A DNA stretch of 64,000 nucleotides from Urophycis tenuis (taxonomy: Eukaryota > Chordata > Actinopteri > Gadiformes > Phycidae): assembly GCA_036785325.1 (NCBI GenBank), contig JAXIVH010000014.1:8275891-8339890 (forward strand). Direction: 5' to 3'. A program made the position numbers and the translations under genes. How positions within the stretch are numbered: the first letter of the stretch is position 1; each line of letters opens with the position of its first letter. Under the pieces are notes generated by a model. The model worked only from the letters and a program-made list of their open reading frames with translations. It was not told the origin of the DNA and ran no database searches. This document shows positions 41,633 through 55,500 of this stretch, piece by piece.

Positions 41633-44600
41633 TCAGTAGCCTGCGTTCGGTCGCCTCCGCTTCCTTGACTGCAGCCCGTCGAAGAACTGCTTGATGTCCT
41701 CCGCTGTGACCACCTGATGAAGAAAGAACCTTTAACATGAGTCCGGCTGAGAGCCTACAAGATCGGCTCGCTCTATTTCTCCTGGACGGGGAGCTGTCCA
41801 ATGCCCTTCAAACCACATTGTTTATTTTAAGATCCTTCCTCACCGTTCCTTCCACAGCGTACTGCTGCAGGAATGTCGTCAGCTCTGTTTTGAGGTCATT
41901 GTAATCTAGGAAGGAAGGAAGTACATTTTTTTATTACATTTCACATCTGGACCAGTAGCCTTTCCCGGTGCAATTACAGTGTATTGTTTCAACCAAGCGG
42001 CGAGGCCAATTAAAAGCCTGCTGTCCGCTTGGACCCCACAACTCACGGTAAATCAGCTCCAGCTGCTGCACGTGGTCCATGGAGCTCAGGAATGACATCA
42101 GCAGGTCCTGGCCGAGCGGCTGTGTCCTGCCGCTGTTTTCGTAGGCCAGCACAGTGTCCGACTCGTCCAGCAGAAACTGCACCTCCGACCTCACATAGGC
42201 CCTCTGTGCGTGAACAGAAGGACATAGGATCACTCTAGGGGAAACCGGGGGGGTTGGGGGGAAAAAAAATAATAATTTGCAAGAACAAAACAGCTGTGCA
42301 TTCGTGAACTGTTCCCTTTGAGTCGACGACAGGCTTGCATACCGTATACGCAGGGTGAAGAGTCATGCTTTTTTTTTTTTTTAAGCCTACCTTGCAGCTT
42401 ACACAGGTGCACAGCTGGGAGCGCCAGTCATAGGGCCAGAACACAGCCCCCACTCTCGCCCTGTCCAAGCCCCGAGTCAGGAGCTCATTCAACTTGCAGC
42501 CCTGGGTCTTCGCCGGGCTGTCTGTCATCTCCTGGTGCGTACGCTTGCAGGCCGCGTTTCTGTTTTCTGGTTGCTAAGGCAGAAAAACCCACCAAAAAAC
42601 ATAGCTAAATAAGGAAAGTGGGTTGCGCAGGTGAAACAGGTGGCCTGGCTCCGTAAACTAAAGCCCCCATTGCAGTTGAGGTGAGGTAAGTAGGTCGCCC
42701 TGTCCTGGCCAACAGAGCCACTGACACGGGTGGGTTTGCTGATGAAATCATCTTTGTTTACAGTACGCTGCCCTGTCAGGGCTGGCCTCAGCCCATCCCA
42801 AGCGTACGGAAAGCTGTGCTTCACGGATCACTTCACCCACAATTATCCAAAACAGGAAGAAGACACGGCCTGCTTTTGGGGCTTAGTTTAAACATTACTA
42901 TCCAGCGCCATCTGGTGGCGATACACACAGATAGTCATGCAGCCGTGATACAGCATTAAGAACACTTCTTGCTTCAGAATTGGGAGCCATACTAAAAATA
43001 ATAATAATAATCAAGGAGCATTTAGCAGACGCTTTTGTCCATAGCGACTTACAATCCAGTACATTTGTGGGGTTCAACATGTGGACTGTTGGAGGGGGGG
43101 GGGGGGATCAAGGGGATCGAACCGCTGACCCGCTCTGTCCACCCTCTCTACCCACTGAGCTACTGGCGCCATACTGGTAGAAAACTGTTCCATGTCACCA
43201 GAGTTTCTCCTCACCGTGTCCAGGTTTTGGCGGGAGGGTCCCTCGCCCCCGTTTCCAAGGGCCTCACACTCCCTGGCTTCCCTCTTTTCCGGTTCGTCCA
43301 CAGTGACTTCCACCGTTTCCCCCGAAGAACCATCTTTGATCACGGGCGCTGCTGAAGAAGAAAGCACGTCAATTCAGAATCATCTCACGGTGTCAGCTGT
43401 TTTCTGGATTTCCTCAGGCAAATGGACTTTTTGTAAGTCGCTTTGGATAAAAGCATCTGCTAAATGCCCTAAATGTAAATGTTAAGGATCTGCAAAGTCT
43501 GTAATTTGCTTACATTTACAGACGGCATCCCCAAAAATTCAATGCAAGGTGAAATCTCTTGTTCATTGGTTTTATATATTGATTTAAATAGGTGTTCCAC
43601 ATACACTTCTACAGTAAAATAGGTTAAAAGTATAAAAATGTTCAAGCTACATCCATAGGTAAAAATAATTCCACTATGTGCATAACTACAAAAATTAAAC
43701 ACAACCAATAATACCATTTAATTTCTTTACTTTAACAGATGGCCGGAATGAGACCGCCAACAACAAACCCAGGATCACAATCCCTGGATGGCTCTCTGTA
43801 AAACAAGCCCAGTGTGAATAGTGAATTAGCTGGGAACACGGGTCACCTGCAACATGAGCAGCGTAGGTCCACAGGAAGGGAGCCTTGTTCATGCACGCCT
43901 CACACACCATCTCCTGCAGCTCCTCGGAGTCCACCACTGCACAGCCCAGGTGCTGTTGGAGAGGAGCACACAACGGGCCTCCGATGATATTCATTGACTG
44001 ATAATCGACACATCGACGAATGGTTCAGCTGCAGCAGATCACGGTGGTTTGAAGTACGGTGTGAGGCGTAGAATAGCAATGTATGAAATACTTCATGATG
44101 ACACAAGTCTTACCCTGGTGTGATACCAATCCTCGCATACAACGCACTGGATCATCTCATCGTCCACCTATTGGAACATTGATAGTGGTTTGTGATGACA
44201 GAAACATGACCAGGGAGTTGTTATGAACAAACGGTCGGAGATCTGCAGTGTACTGTATTTCTTATATACCTTGTCATCTTCGTCTGGATATGGACGATCA
44301 CAAGAGCAGTATTTCCCGTTGAAGTTGTGATTGTATTTGTTTCGAAGATTCACGTCGTCTTTACTCTATCAAAAAAGAAGATGGCGTGTATCACCTCATG
44401 CACATGAAATACAACATACATTAATGATTTGACCAGAGAATAATATCTCAAAGAGAAGACTCACTGGATTCAGCTGGCACTTGAAATCCCCAAACTTGCC
44501 ATTTCCACAATCACACCGAAATTGTCTACAAAACAAAGAACATTGTAGTTAACAGCGATTTTTGACCATGTATCACGACTAAGAACGAGTGGAAGGCACG

Positions 44601-45139
44601 TTGTATTTCCTTAATGAAAATTAATCCTTTCCTTTACCTCTTGGTATACAGCTCAAATATGTCATGGCCATCGTGGCATGTATTGGCGCAGGCAAGACAA
44701 AGCCCTCCAGGATCTGCGCCCACAGGAGTGCAAGTTTTGCAGGCAAACACAGCCTGTCTCTTCACATAGCCCTGGAAAGATACACAATTCATAAGCTTTC
44801 ATGACATCAATATTGGCGTCACATGCAGACAAAATAACCATGAATGATAAACCGCATCTTTTTCTGGTCAGTGCTTGAAAAAGCATGCATTTTGTCGCAA
44901 AGGACGACGTTTATTGAAGGTCACCATTGAAAACAACTGGAGAATGTAGCACATGAGCACTGTGTGGGTTGCAGAGGAATCCGCTCTGCTACAAGCAAGC
45001 ACTGCGTTCGTTTTACCTTAGTATAAGAACAATTGTCGGGGTCACTCCCCGCCAACACCGACCATGCCTCTCTCAGTTCGTCTTCGTCCGTGATATCTTG
45101 AAGGGACACGGCAGCGGAATCTTGTGTATGTTCCGACAT
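41633..45139 (-). CDS. ubr7: UBR7, UBR-box/PHD-type E3 ubiquitin ligase (complete, 397 aa)
   Basis: UBR7 is an atypical N-recognin-family protein with a UBR box and a PHD finger, reported to monoubiquitinate histone H2B. Exons in gene order: 45017-45139, 44638-44771, 44465-44525, 44270-44365, 44114-44167, 43847-43952, 43215-43351, 42391-42573, 42047-42203, 41844-41905, 41633-41713. The total is 1194 nt including TGA, with all phases consistent. The UBR box spans about 44-102 (C52, C55, C66, C69, C73, H74, H77, C90, C92, C102; FELYTKRQFRCDCGN). The PHD spans about 125-176 (YCSCDRPYP, CVVC, WYH, C173, C176). Residues 192-260 form a poorly conserved acidic linker, shorter than in the human protein (425 aa), and account for most of the length difference. 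The C-terminus has the basic RKRRR motif. The start MSEHTQ gives the expected acidic N-terminus. The exon 7 acceptor could instead be 3 nt downstream. Confidence 0.96.
43019..43170 (-). mobile_element. tRNA-derived SINE, complete-looking copy in ubr7 intron 7
   Basis: On the minus strand (the ubr7 sense) it begins GGCGCCAGTAGCTCAGTGGG (A box), continues to GGTTCGATCCCC (B box), then a C-rich run, and ends in the teleost tail TAAGTCGCTATGGACAAAAG. Its head lies about 44 bp downstream of the ubr7 exon 7 donor. It serves as the reference for the disrupted copy in btbd7. Confidence 0.8.
43425..43482 (+). mobile_element. SINE tail fragment, opposite orientation
   Basis: This fragment carries only the 3' tail (TTGTAAGTCGCTTTGGATAA and on to AAATGTAAATG). 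It is in ubr7 intron 6 and is inverted relative to the copy at 43019-43170. The 36-bp complementary segments 43019-43054 and 43431-43466 differ at three positions. Confidence 0.8.
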
Positions 45140-46557
45140 TCTAGCTCAGGACAAAGACACCCGCGAATCGTTCAAACACAGCAGCAGACTGGCTTACAGT
45201 GTTGACAAACGCCCCTTCCGGGCGGGAGTGGGACCACGTGGGGGAAGTGGAGAGGACGTGTTTTTTTGTGTGCGAGTCTCTAGTCGCGCGAAAAAAATAC
45301 CGGATGTGATACAATGTAGCCGCGAAGTGGTCCGACTGGAAGGACGCGTCGTTACCGACATGCCGATACTGGCGTTTAAAAGGCGATCTTTATTGACGAC
45401 GTCGACCATTGTTTGTTTGATAGTATCAACACACACGATAGCACGATTTGCATCGAAACGAAATGCAAACGCTCAGCCAATACAGCGCATCGAGTTTTAC
45501 CTGACACCCATTAAACAGATATGTCTAGTATTACTGCTGTCTATCCAGTGGATGGCGTCCTTGTTGTATCAACTTATATCAAGACTATAAAAATACACAC
45601 TTTCGAACGCGTTTTCAGTCTGCTGGGCGAAGTCTTTTGCATTTTTTGAATACGAGGCTATACATGAAACACTGAACACGAACTAAACAAAGTGAACGAA
45701 GTTTACTTTGCCTCATTTGCTTTTATGTTGAGATTTGCACAATGCAGTGAACAGAGTGGTCCCCCCTAGTGGGAAGACGGCTGCACTGCAGGCTGACAGC
45801 AGCCCAGTCCACCACAGAGCGGTGTATGCACGCCGTCAGTCTCTGTTGAGTCCAGGGTGTGTGCACTGGGTTTTAGTCCTGACTTGGATGTGAGACTGAG
45901 GAACATCTCGACGTGATCGTACCTGTACATGTCATCTGTCAGCCTGTTTGAAAACTTCACCGCCAAACCAGACGAAGGGAAAATGGGAAACTACCGGAGC
46001 TAGTTCCTGAAGAGCACGGGGGAAGAAGAATCAACCAGGTTAGCTTGCACGTAGCCTCTATTGGCAGCTTTATTTGTAGTTAAATCGGTGGATCATTATT
46101 TTCGCCTACCAGCCACCTTCAAACTACTGTTGGTTAGCAACGGTGATGGTGGGATAGTATGACTTCTTATGCATGTGTTCGTACACTGACGTGAACAAGC
46201 TAGCTTGCCTTGTATTTAATGTAGTGGGTTCGTCATTTGTGTCACAGTTCGTACACTTAGCCAGCTAACGTTAGCGATTTGTGTTAGCAGAAGTCAAATG
46301 CATGCCATTAAATGAGCCTGCCTATGAGTGTGTTGAAACACAATGTCGAGTTGTGAGGATAACGCTAATGAACTCTGCCTAACGCCACTGACATGCAGTG
46401 TTACTCAAGTACCGCCGGACTGTGTTGCTAGCTGGGGGGTTACGTTTCCGAAACCACCCAGTCAACTGGTCTTGTCCCTCTAGGCTAGGACCACGGTTTC
46501 CTGCTGTCGCCAGTCTGCGTTCACTGCTCGGTCACATCATCTGTACTACGAGGGAAC
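45140..46557. promoter_or_regulatory. Divergent upstream region of ubr7 and itpk1
   Basis: This is 1.4 kb between the ubr7 start codon and the itpk1 start codon. It must contain both promoters and the 5'UTRs. A possible itpk1 leader structure is a donor near 46039 (AACCAG then GTTAGC) and an acceptor at 46482-46483 (CCCTCTAG), but neither is proven. As I recall, GON7, LYSET/TMEM251 and MOAP1 lie here in human; I see nothing resembling them. Open frames at 45228-45590 (plus) and 45766-45966 (minus) are unrecognised. Confidence 0.4.
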
Positions 46558-49500
46558 ATGCAGACCTTCCTCAAAGGACGAAGAGTCGGATATTGGCTCA
46601 GTGAGAAGAAGATGAAAAAGCTGAATTTTCAGGCCTTCGCCGATTTGTGCAGGTACGCATCCAATATAACGAACCCTCAAAGTTACTAAGTGGTGCTTGA
46701 TGAATGTTGTCCATACGATAGCCGAAGCTGTCGTTGCAGCACAGAATGCACAATGTATATTTTGATGACGTACTTATAATTCATACTGTCTTGAGGAGTA
46801 TTATGTATTGTTTATTCTGGCACTGGATTTTTATACTCTTCCCTTAACCATAAATAACAAGTCAAGCCTGTATAATCAGATCAAATAATTATCCAATGAC
46901 TATTGTAATGTATAAAAGGAAAAGCTCATGGATATCCATGTGGAAGGCCTTTAGACCCTTGAATACTTTAATAGCACGGTGTGCTTATTACTTGGCAATC
47001 AGTCAACAATACCCTTTATGGTTTTAATGGTAGGGATGTGTATGTAAATATTAGGTGTAAAAACCACACCTTCAGTTCAAATCTTTGTTTTCGTTGAGAA
47101 GCCAACAGCGTAGTTGGAGTAATGAGATCCAATATATTACTGTTCCATGGATTCCTTTTTTAGTAAATTGACATCTACAGAATAACATCCAACAAAGCTT
47201 TTTTAAGCTTTGTGTGTAAGACGTAATACATGTAGAGAATTCCAGCTGTTCATAACTTTAGACACAATGCATTGGACAATTATTGTGGACACTGGTTTTG
47301 CCATATATACTAACAAGAAGGTATACCTCAGCTTGTATTGTTAAAGTTATTGGAGGGTATGAGACAGATTGTGACAGTGCAGTTATTGTGCAAACTAACT
47401 GCAGTGTACGATTTTGCAATTGTGCACTTACAGGCAGGTTTTCCCCCCATGACAATTTACATTCTGGTCAAAGGCGTATATGTACAGTATCTTGATTTTC
47501 TATACTCCATGTGGGCCAAGGGAGGGGTGTCCAGTTATGTATGTAATGTATGTTATCTTGCCAAGTAATAGCCCATCTCTCTCTGCTGGAGTCACATGGT
47601 GTTACGTAAGGGGTTGTAAAGTGGGGCATGGATTTTCTCATTTGGAGAGGGGAACTATACTGTGTTGGAAGATAAAAGTCCCACTATTGTGTGTATATGC
47701 AGCACATGCAACATAGTTACTGGGATCATGACTAATCAGTTCCGCCCTGACCTGGGCTGAAGATGCCCTCTGATGATCGAGGAGTCCCACGACAAGGCAA
47801 ACATCATATCAGACAATGACAATGTCTTTTGTGCACCTGTCTTGTGTACAACCCTTCAGTGTGTTTTTGCCCGGCATGGAATTTATATTGAGAGGGCACA
47901 TTGTACACATTGTTGTCTTATAAACCACACTTTTTTGTCCTTTTTTTATCCATTCATATGCCCATTGGCAACTGGGCCCCCTCTTGGCTGAGAAGCTTAA
48001 TTAGTGAGAATATAAGATACTGCGTAGATGGGGAACCGGATTGAAGAAGTGCAGTTTACGAGAACCACTCACACCATAACAACAAATGCCATCATATTTG
48101 TTTTGCAAAATGTATAAATTACCAAAACTATTGTGATACATTTGCATGACTTTAAGAGTAATTTCTCTACTTCCGTCTTTCAAATGGATTTCCCCTGTTT
48201 TATACCGTGTTGTTCATTCAAAGTCATCAACAATCAAGAGGAAGGAAAATATGGAACTATGCTTACTACATGCGCTTCCCTTGTAGACTTTGATGTGCTC
48301 AGAGAGATGCCCCTAAGTTGCATGACACTTTCAACAGAGCCAAGGTCACATTGGTATTGTAAACTTGTGACCATGGGCCAGCTGGTATGCATTAGTTAAG
48401 TTCATTGCTTATTCTCAAGTGAGAAAGACGGTGTTCTTATGGTGTAGACTTTGGGAGGAATAGCTATCCTCCTGACACCTTCACACACGTCAATGAGCAA
48501 TTCATGGCGACTTTAGATTTGAAGATGTATCCCAGAGTTGCTTTGCACGCAGCCTTTTGTTTTCACTTGAGAACACTTGCTCATCAATACACACATCACA
48601 CGGCACTGGTTTGACGTTCCTTCGAGACATTAGTCTCGTGAGCCATGCATCAGGACTGACAAGCTCACCAGGAAGAGCTCTGCCCTGCTGTCCTGTACAG
48701 CTGTAGCCCCCCGCTGGCCATGAAAGGACATGTAATGTAGCTTTAAGAAACAATCTCTGGGTGTCCATTCATAACGTGGCCCCACAGATTCCCTGTTGAG
48801 TCTCACCATGCTTGTGTCTAATCATAATATGCCCCTTTGGTCTGCCCTCCTCTGCGTTATCATGCTCTTCAGAAAACATTGTTACTCGCTCCTGTCAGGA
48901 GAAGGCCACTAAACGGCCTTGCGATGGCAGTCTCTAGGGCAGGGTAGTCATAAGGAAGCATATTAGGACATGCCATTAAGACACGCCTATGCATTATCTA
49001 ATTTGATGCATTGCTTCTTGTCGAAGATGTTTTATAATTCATGTTCATGCAGTGTGTTTAATTGAGCCAGAACATACCTGTCATTTGGGCAAGTTGTAAC
49101 AGATACGGCTTGTAGTATAAGTTAGTATTGTACTGATGGCATGGCCATGTCAGTGCACTATGGGTCTGGGACCTCTATTGTTTCTTCTTCCCTTTTAAAA
49201 CCCAAACAAAATGTTCTGGCCCTGGCATGCTAGTCTGTTTAGTCTTTTCTTCATCCCTCCTTTCAGTGCGGAGGCTTTGCCAAAAGCATCGAGGGAGAGC
49301 AGACAATCTCCCTATATATCAGAGCAGGGGTGAAACCAAAGGCCGTCGTCCCCACCACATTAAACAGACCAGCTGCAGTATTACATGTCGCCATTGTTGT
49401 GAAGCCCTGAATGGCTGCTGGGTTTGCGCCCCCGGCAGGGGCAGGGCTGTAACCTCGTGAGCGCCACGACGGGAGGCTCTGTGGTTTTGGCGGTGGGTCC

Positions 49501-52500
49501 TCGGGGCCGCCCCGCGTCAAGTCACCTTGTTGTCGGCGCCGGTCGCCACCAGTTGTGTTGCCGCCGGTTTCTTTTCTTTTTTCTGGGCTGTCCTCGGTAG
49601 CAACAGTAGAGAGTGACACCGGCCTGATTTACATTCCTCAGCCTCCAAATGATTTTGTCTGCACACCACGCCACGTCGGGAGCCAACAGGTCTGAACAGG
49701 TCTGAATCCAGTTTGGATGGTTCAGTTGCCTCCCTGATTCGTTCCGTGTTTTGGAAATCAGGAATGCGGGTTTTTGCAACGGCTCAAGGGTTTTCAAAGG
49801 GAGAGACTCGGATCTTGAATCCCATCAATTGTTGCGATTTAATATTAGGATTTGTTATGATATCTGTCACTTTGTTAACGCTCGTCCATGGGGAAAAAGT
49901 TGAATGACACACCTCTAGCGATGACTTTAATTGCCACACTGTGATAGTTATACTCCATAGAAAAGTGGTAAGAAAATGTACACGTACAAGTTGTAAATTC
50001 CGACTGAGGTCGAATGAAGCCCGTACGATGAAATGTCTACCAGTCTTGGGGACTGGTGGAATATTTTATTTGATTGCTGCTTATAGGATAAGGTACACAA
50101 AGAGGGTACAGTATGTATGGTGAAGATCTGGTGATCCTCGTTGGCCCTTGAGGAGATAAGAAAATGTGACTTCCACCCTGCCACATTCTGCTGGACAGAC
50201 AGCCTGTGTTGTTCCTGTTGTTCCTTTTCCTTAAGACTGCAGCAGAGGAATCGACAGATGGTTAAGTATTATATGGATAGGGAGTCATAGAAGGGTCAGT
50301 TATTTTGGATAGAAAGTCATGGAAGGGTCAGTTATTTTCCATTACAGTTGACCTGTTTGATTGATAAAAATCTGTCTGTCAGGTGCCCATGGCTCTTATT
50401 TTTTGTGTCCTCCTGATCTCCCTTTGGGAAAGGAATAGTTCAAATGTATTAATACATGTCTACCGCACGCAATGCGCGTGCTAGTGAAGCGTCTATTGGA
50501 GGGAGACAAAAAGACCTACTATGAGGGCTTGGATAAAGAAAGCGATTCAGTGTATTTCGATTGAAGAGTAGATTTGATTATGACGAAACGATTTTGAGAC
50601 CGCTCCGATATCTTCTGGAACATTGTGCCTGTGGGACTGTCCTCAAGTTGATCACTTGACTGATTCATGGCAGACTGTGAAGTTGGTCTGAGCATCTGAA
50701 CACATGCATGTTTCAATTGTATTCAAACTAAATCAATTCAGGTATTAAACAAGCAATAAACAAAATAGTTAAAATGAAAAGGAAGTGAATCGATGCCTTT
50801 TTCTTTGTCCCACCCCTCGTGTTAAGATGTCACCTTTGGTCTGTACAACGGTGCACCATGGTGTACAATGGTGTACAATGGTGTACAATGGTGCAGGTGA
50901 AAGCCACTTGGCCAAATGCTTCTTTGGGCTTGTTTTCTCACTCTACTTGTTGCCAAGCAACTTTTTGTTGTTGTTTTTTCCTGCCGTCTCTAAAAACTTG
51001 GAAGTGATCTAGTATAGAAAACCTAAATAATATGTGTGCATTCATATGATGACGTGAATGCCAATTTGTTTTGACATTTAAGTTACTAGTGATTATAGTT
51101 TTTCAGGAAAATATGTACAGTTACATAATGCATGTATCATGTATTTATTTATTCCTTCACAATATATCCCCACTTATGTTTTCTTTTCTTTTCTTTCAGG
51201 AAAAGAGGAATTGACGTTGTTCAGGTAAGTTGCAGAATCTTCAGTTGTCTACCGTTGATTGGTAATCATGCTTTATGATGAAACAACAAGTCCTTAATAA
51301 CTAGCCATTATCAATGACTTATGGACAATACATGCAGACATACACTTACTAATGACATACTAATGAGTTTTAATCCAATGTAACAAACATGCTACATTAT
51401 ATTCATCAGAAAGCAAACAGGGCTGAAATACTGGCACAAATCTGGATCCATTTTCTTCCATCTCTATCCCCAACTTCATCCCTAATTTCTATATTTCTAC
51501 CGTCTGTGCTTGGGGATCTCTCCTCCCCCTTCTACATAATGTATTCTGCACACCCAGACAGAACTCTGTCCTGGGAATAGGCCCAAAGTCAGCAGGGCTT
51601 TGTTTCCCCAGTATGCATTCAGCGTCTCCAGGGAGCCCAGCAGATCCTATGGTGGTAGTCAGAGGTCCAACAGCCTGCCAGCCCCGGTGTGTCCCACATA
51701 TTGGTCAAGGGCTGCAGTCTGCAGTATGCATATCAACATTGACTGCATCACAATGTAAGGCTTTGGTTTGGTGTTCAAAGCCAGTGCAGAGCCAGTGGGA
51801 GTTCCTGTTAACGCCTGCGTGTTGTGTTTCAGACATGCCACCGGGTTGGGCTTTGGCTCCGCTGCCGGTTAGTGCAGTCTATGGTATGTGCTGTGAACTC
51901 ACTGATGGCAAATACCACTATTCCTGCCATTGCAACGCAGTGGCCTTGCTATGCTCGCCAACGTATCAGGCTGTCGCTCCCATGCAGCAAAACAAGGAAG
52001 GTGTTTGTGTGGAGTGGAGACAAGGACAGAGAGCAAGGTCTTTGACGGGGTTAAGGTTCCACCATCGTTTAGCGCGGGTGAAGAGAGATTACCTTTTAAA
52101 GGTGCAGATGTAGTGTTGGGGGGGGGGGGGGGGTTTAATTAAAAATGTTACTGTATTTCGTAGACTATTTCACTGTGTGAATCCTGCCAGCACAGATGGT
52201 GATGGTTGTGTGTCCGCTTGGCCATGACTTCCACCATGTGGCAGCTTGTTAGTTTGACAACGCTCTTCTTCTTCTTCTTCATCGAGGGTTTGCTTTGAGA
52301 CGCGCCGGTGTCTGCCTCACAGTGCAGCACACCGGCGGGCTTCCAACCTCTGGAGGATTTGACGGTGGTTATGACATCATGTTTCGCAAATCTCGGCTAA
52401 ATCTGTCCGCCCTGGGGAGCTCATTTGACGTTTCCATTTCTGGCGTGGGAACGACATCTGTATGTTGAACACTGAAATAAAAAAAGGAGAAATAAGCAGG

Positions 52501-55500
52501 AACGTTTATTTATATTTTGTGGTGAGCATAATGTAATTGTGCAATGTTATCACTGTGCTCTATGACTAGTACAGTGATGACCAGTAGAGCTCTTTTACCA
52601 TAACCAGCTCAGTCTTGGCAGCTCAGTAGTTTCAGTTTTGCTTAAGCATTTCCCGTGATCAATCCACTGCTTTGGGTCAATTCATTTTGGGGATTCACAG
52701 TGAGTAGGCTCCTCGTAGGCAACCCTCTATGCTCCTGCAACACCAGCTAGAGAGTGGGTTGAATTTCAGCCTGGGGTTTCCATGGTTTCTTTATGTTTGT
52801 GCGTTCTAGTTCCCCCCCCCCACAGAAAGGCTGTTTAAGCTATTTGGAGAGTCTTAATTGCCCAGAGGGGTGTATACAGACATGATCCTCAAGGCTTCAG
52901 TGCCCCATTTGTCTGCTATGTGTCCTCTGATGGACCGTATCCCGACATCCACCAGCAACCTAATAAATATGTACCCTGAGCCATGAGCTCATAAGAGTGT
53001 AAAGCTCTGATGAGATTAGCTTGCTCGGCTTTGCCTGCCAGGGATTCAAATCCATCAGAGGCCGGGATGGAACATATCACTTACACACCTGCCCAAGAAA
53101 AGTGATCGACTTTTCGCTTATCATGCGATAAGTGCCCGGGAAATTAAAGCAAATTTCCGGGCTTTTGCTGCATCTCGGCCGCATATTCGATTGTGGCTGA
53201 GATTGGAAAGGGAGAGGAGGGCTTGGATGGCCAAGCCATTAATTCAACCTCAATCATAGTATGGGAGTGTATAGACGGGCACACCACAACAAAGCACTTA
53301 GGCTACATGTGTGCAAACCAAATTGACCCCTACATAATGTGCACATTGTTATCAATACTTCATGAGCACAAAACACTCTGAGAAGTCTTAATGCTTCTCG
53401 TTCCCCACTGCCCTGGAACCTGAAAGCCTTGCTGTAGTAACCGCTCCTACCATCATTGGCTGTAGCAGAGTGGCCCTGGCGCTGTTACGAGTGCATCCGA
53501 TATGCTTTTACGCTGTTTGTTTATATTTTATATGGGGGCAGCCGGCTGTTTTGAATGCAACTCTAGAGGCTGAACTTGGTTATGGACACCATCGAGGACC
53601 CATGCGGTGGCGTCTTCGCCGTGCCTGCATGTTGTGGTGTAGATCCTAGATACACGTGGGTGGTAGGCACTCTGTGAATTGAAGTCATTGGGCTCCAGCA
53701 TGGATCAGTAACAAAAATAAAACAGGTGAAGAGATGGGAATGCATGAGGATTAGCCTGTCCCTTTCCACACCCCTGGCTCCACTGAATCCCCGCCGAGCG
53801 GCCGTTCTGACATGGCTGACGAAGAATCAGCTCTTTGTCGGATGTTGTGCAATCTCCATTATTGATAGGTTTTTTTCTTTTGCGATGGCACCGAATGAGG
53901 TTGACGTATTGGGCAGTAGCTCGGTTGCCAGCCAAGCCCGCTGGGCACCACCGCCAGAGCCTCAGGCCCGCTTTGTAATTGATCCTGTGGGTAAACGCTG
54001 GCTTGGCACCATCCTCTCTCCCCCCATTTCCACTTGTCTTTCTCTTTTGTCTTTTAAAACCTGAGGAGGGCCACTGGAGCTTTGGCACGACAGCTGTTTT
54101 TCTTCCCTCCCCTTTGTGTTCGGTCGCTCTGTTCACTCTCATTTAAAACGTCCAAACAGAATTTAGCTAGCTCCCAGCCCAGTCATTGTACCTTTAGTCG
54201 AGATCAAGTTGTGGTTAGCCTAATGTACTCCTCGCTGACGCGTATCCAAGGCGATGAAAGCTGAATGTCAAATACCTCATAAGCTTCTGTACCAGGGAGA
54301 GAGTCCACAGGGAGACGTCTAATTATCCTATAGTCTCCACGGGGAGCCCGTCAGAGTCGCAACAAGCCAAATTAGGTCCCGGTTTGACCCGGCCCTCAGG
54401 ACTCAGCAGGAGACGCGCTGCCAGGCTTCTCTGTCCTCCGTCGCTTTTATTCAGCGTGCAAATTCATGAGTTGTGGCCAGAAGCCATATTTTGCCTGCGA
54501 CATCTTATCTCTTATCCAAGTGTGTCAGGGGCCACACGGCATCGAGTATAAATCATCCATCACATGTCCGACTGCACTCTGACCACACGGTATTTATCCA
54601 CAAAGATTAAGAAATGGACGAAAAGGTCGTCAGGCCGTCCATGGGAAACGCCAGCAGGCAGACGAGAGGCAGGAACATCTGCCCTCCCCTGTCTGCCTGA
54701 AGACATTGTGCCAACAGCAGACACTCCAACTAGCGTGCGATCCCGCCAGGGACAATAATGGTCATATATGGGTCTCTGTGTTTGCTGTTGATCAAAATCA
54801 GCTGCATTGACTCTCCCTGGGGGGGGGGCAGCCAAAGCCCTGTGGGGCTTCATCGAGCTCTGTGGAGCAAGATGAAAGCCCCAAAAATATGTTACTTTTG
54901 ACCCGCCGTCTATCCCTGCATCCCCCCCCGCATCCCCGCATCCCCGCAGACCACCAGTGCGCTCGCCGCCCGGAGGGACCTGCAGGGTCCTCGTCTGACA
55001 TTTCTGCTTTTAGCATTCAAGGGAGCCCCCCCACGCGCACCTCATTTGGATGAGCGCTCATGCTTCGCCGCTCCCATTTCCCCGCAGGGCGAGTCCCGCC
55101 TCTTCCTCTCATAGGTGTCCGTCCCAGGGGGTCATGACCCCTAGCGCGGTCACATGTCGGGCAGGCCCCCGATGGGGTGTGAGTGGTGTGAGTTTAAATG
55201 CTGTTCAGCAGTCGGCGCTCTGTCTGAACTCCCCAGACACCCTCAGCCTCCATCAGCCATCGCTGACCCGTCCAGACGGGTAAAGATGGAGGACCCTTGG
55301 GGGGGCCCCGGTGGTTTCCGCAGACAGATCGGCAGATCGGACCGTCCGCTGCTACCGCTATGTCCGCTATGTCCTTATGTGGGCAACCGCGGTTGTTGTG
55401 GTTGTACACCATGGTCCCTGTGGGGTACATGATGGACCCTGTGGGGTACACGGTGGAGCCTGTGGGGTACACGGTGGAGCCTCTGGGGTAGACGGTGGGC

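Noticed and set aside
45228..45590. 120-codon open frame between ubr7 and itpk1 as GON7 or LYSET
   Set aside because: The composition and motifs do not resemble either protein (no acidic GON7-like tail, and not the two-helix LYSET pattern). No splice or leader evidence supports it.
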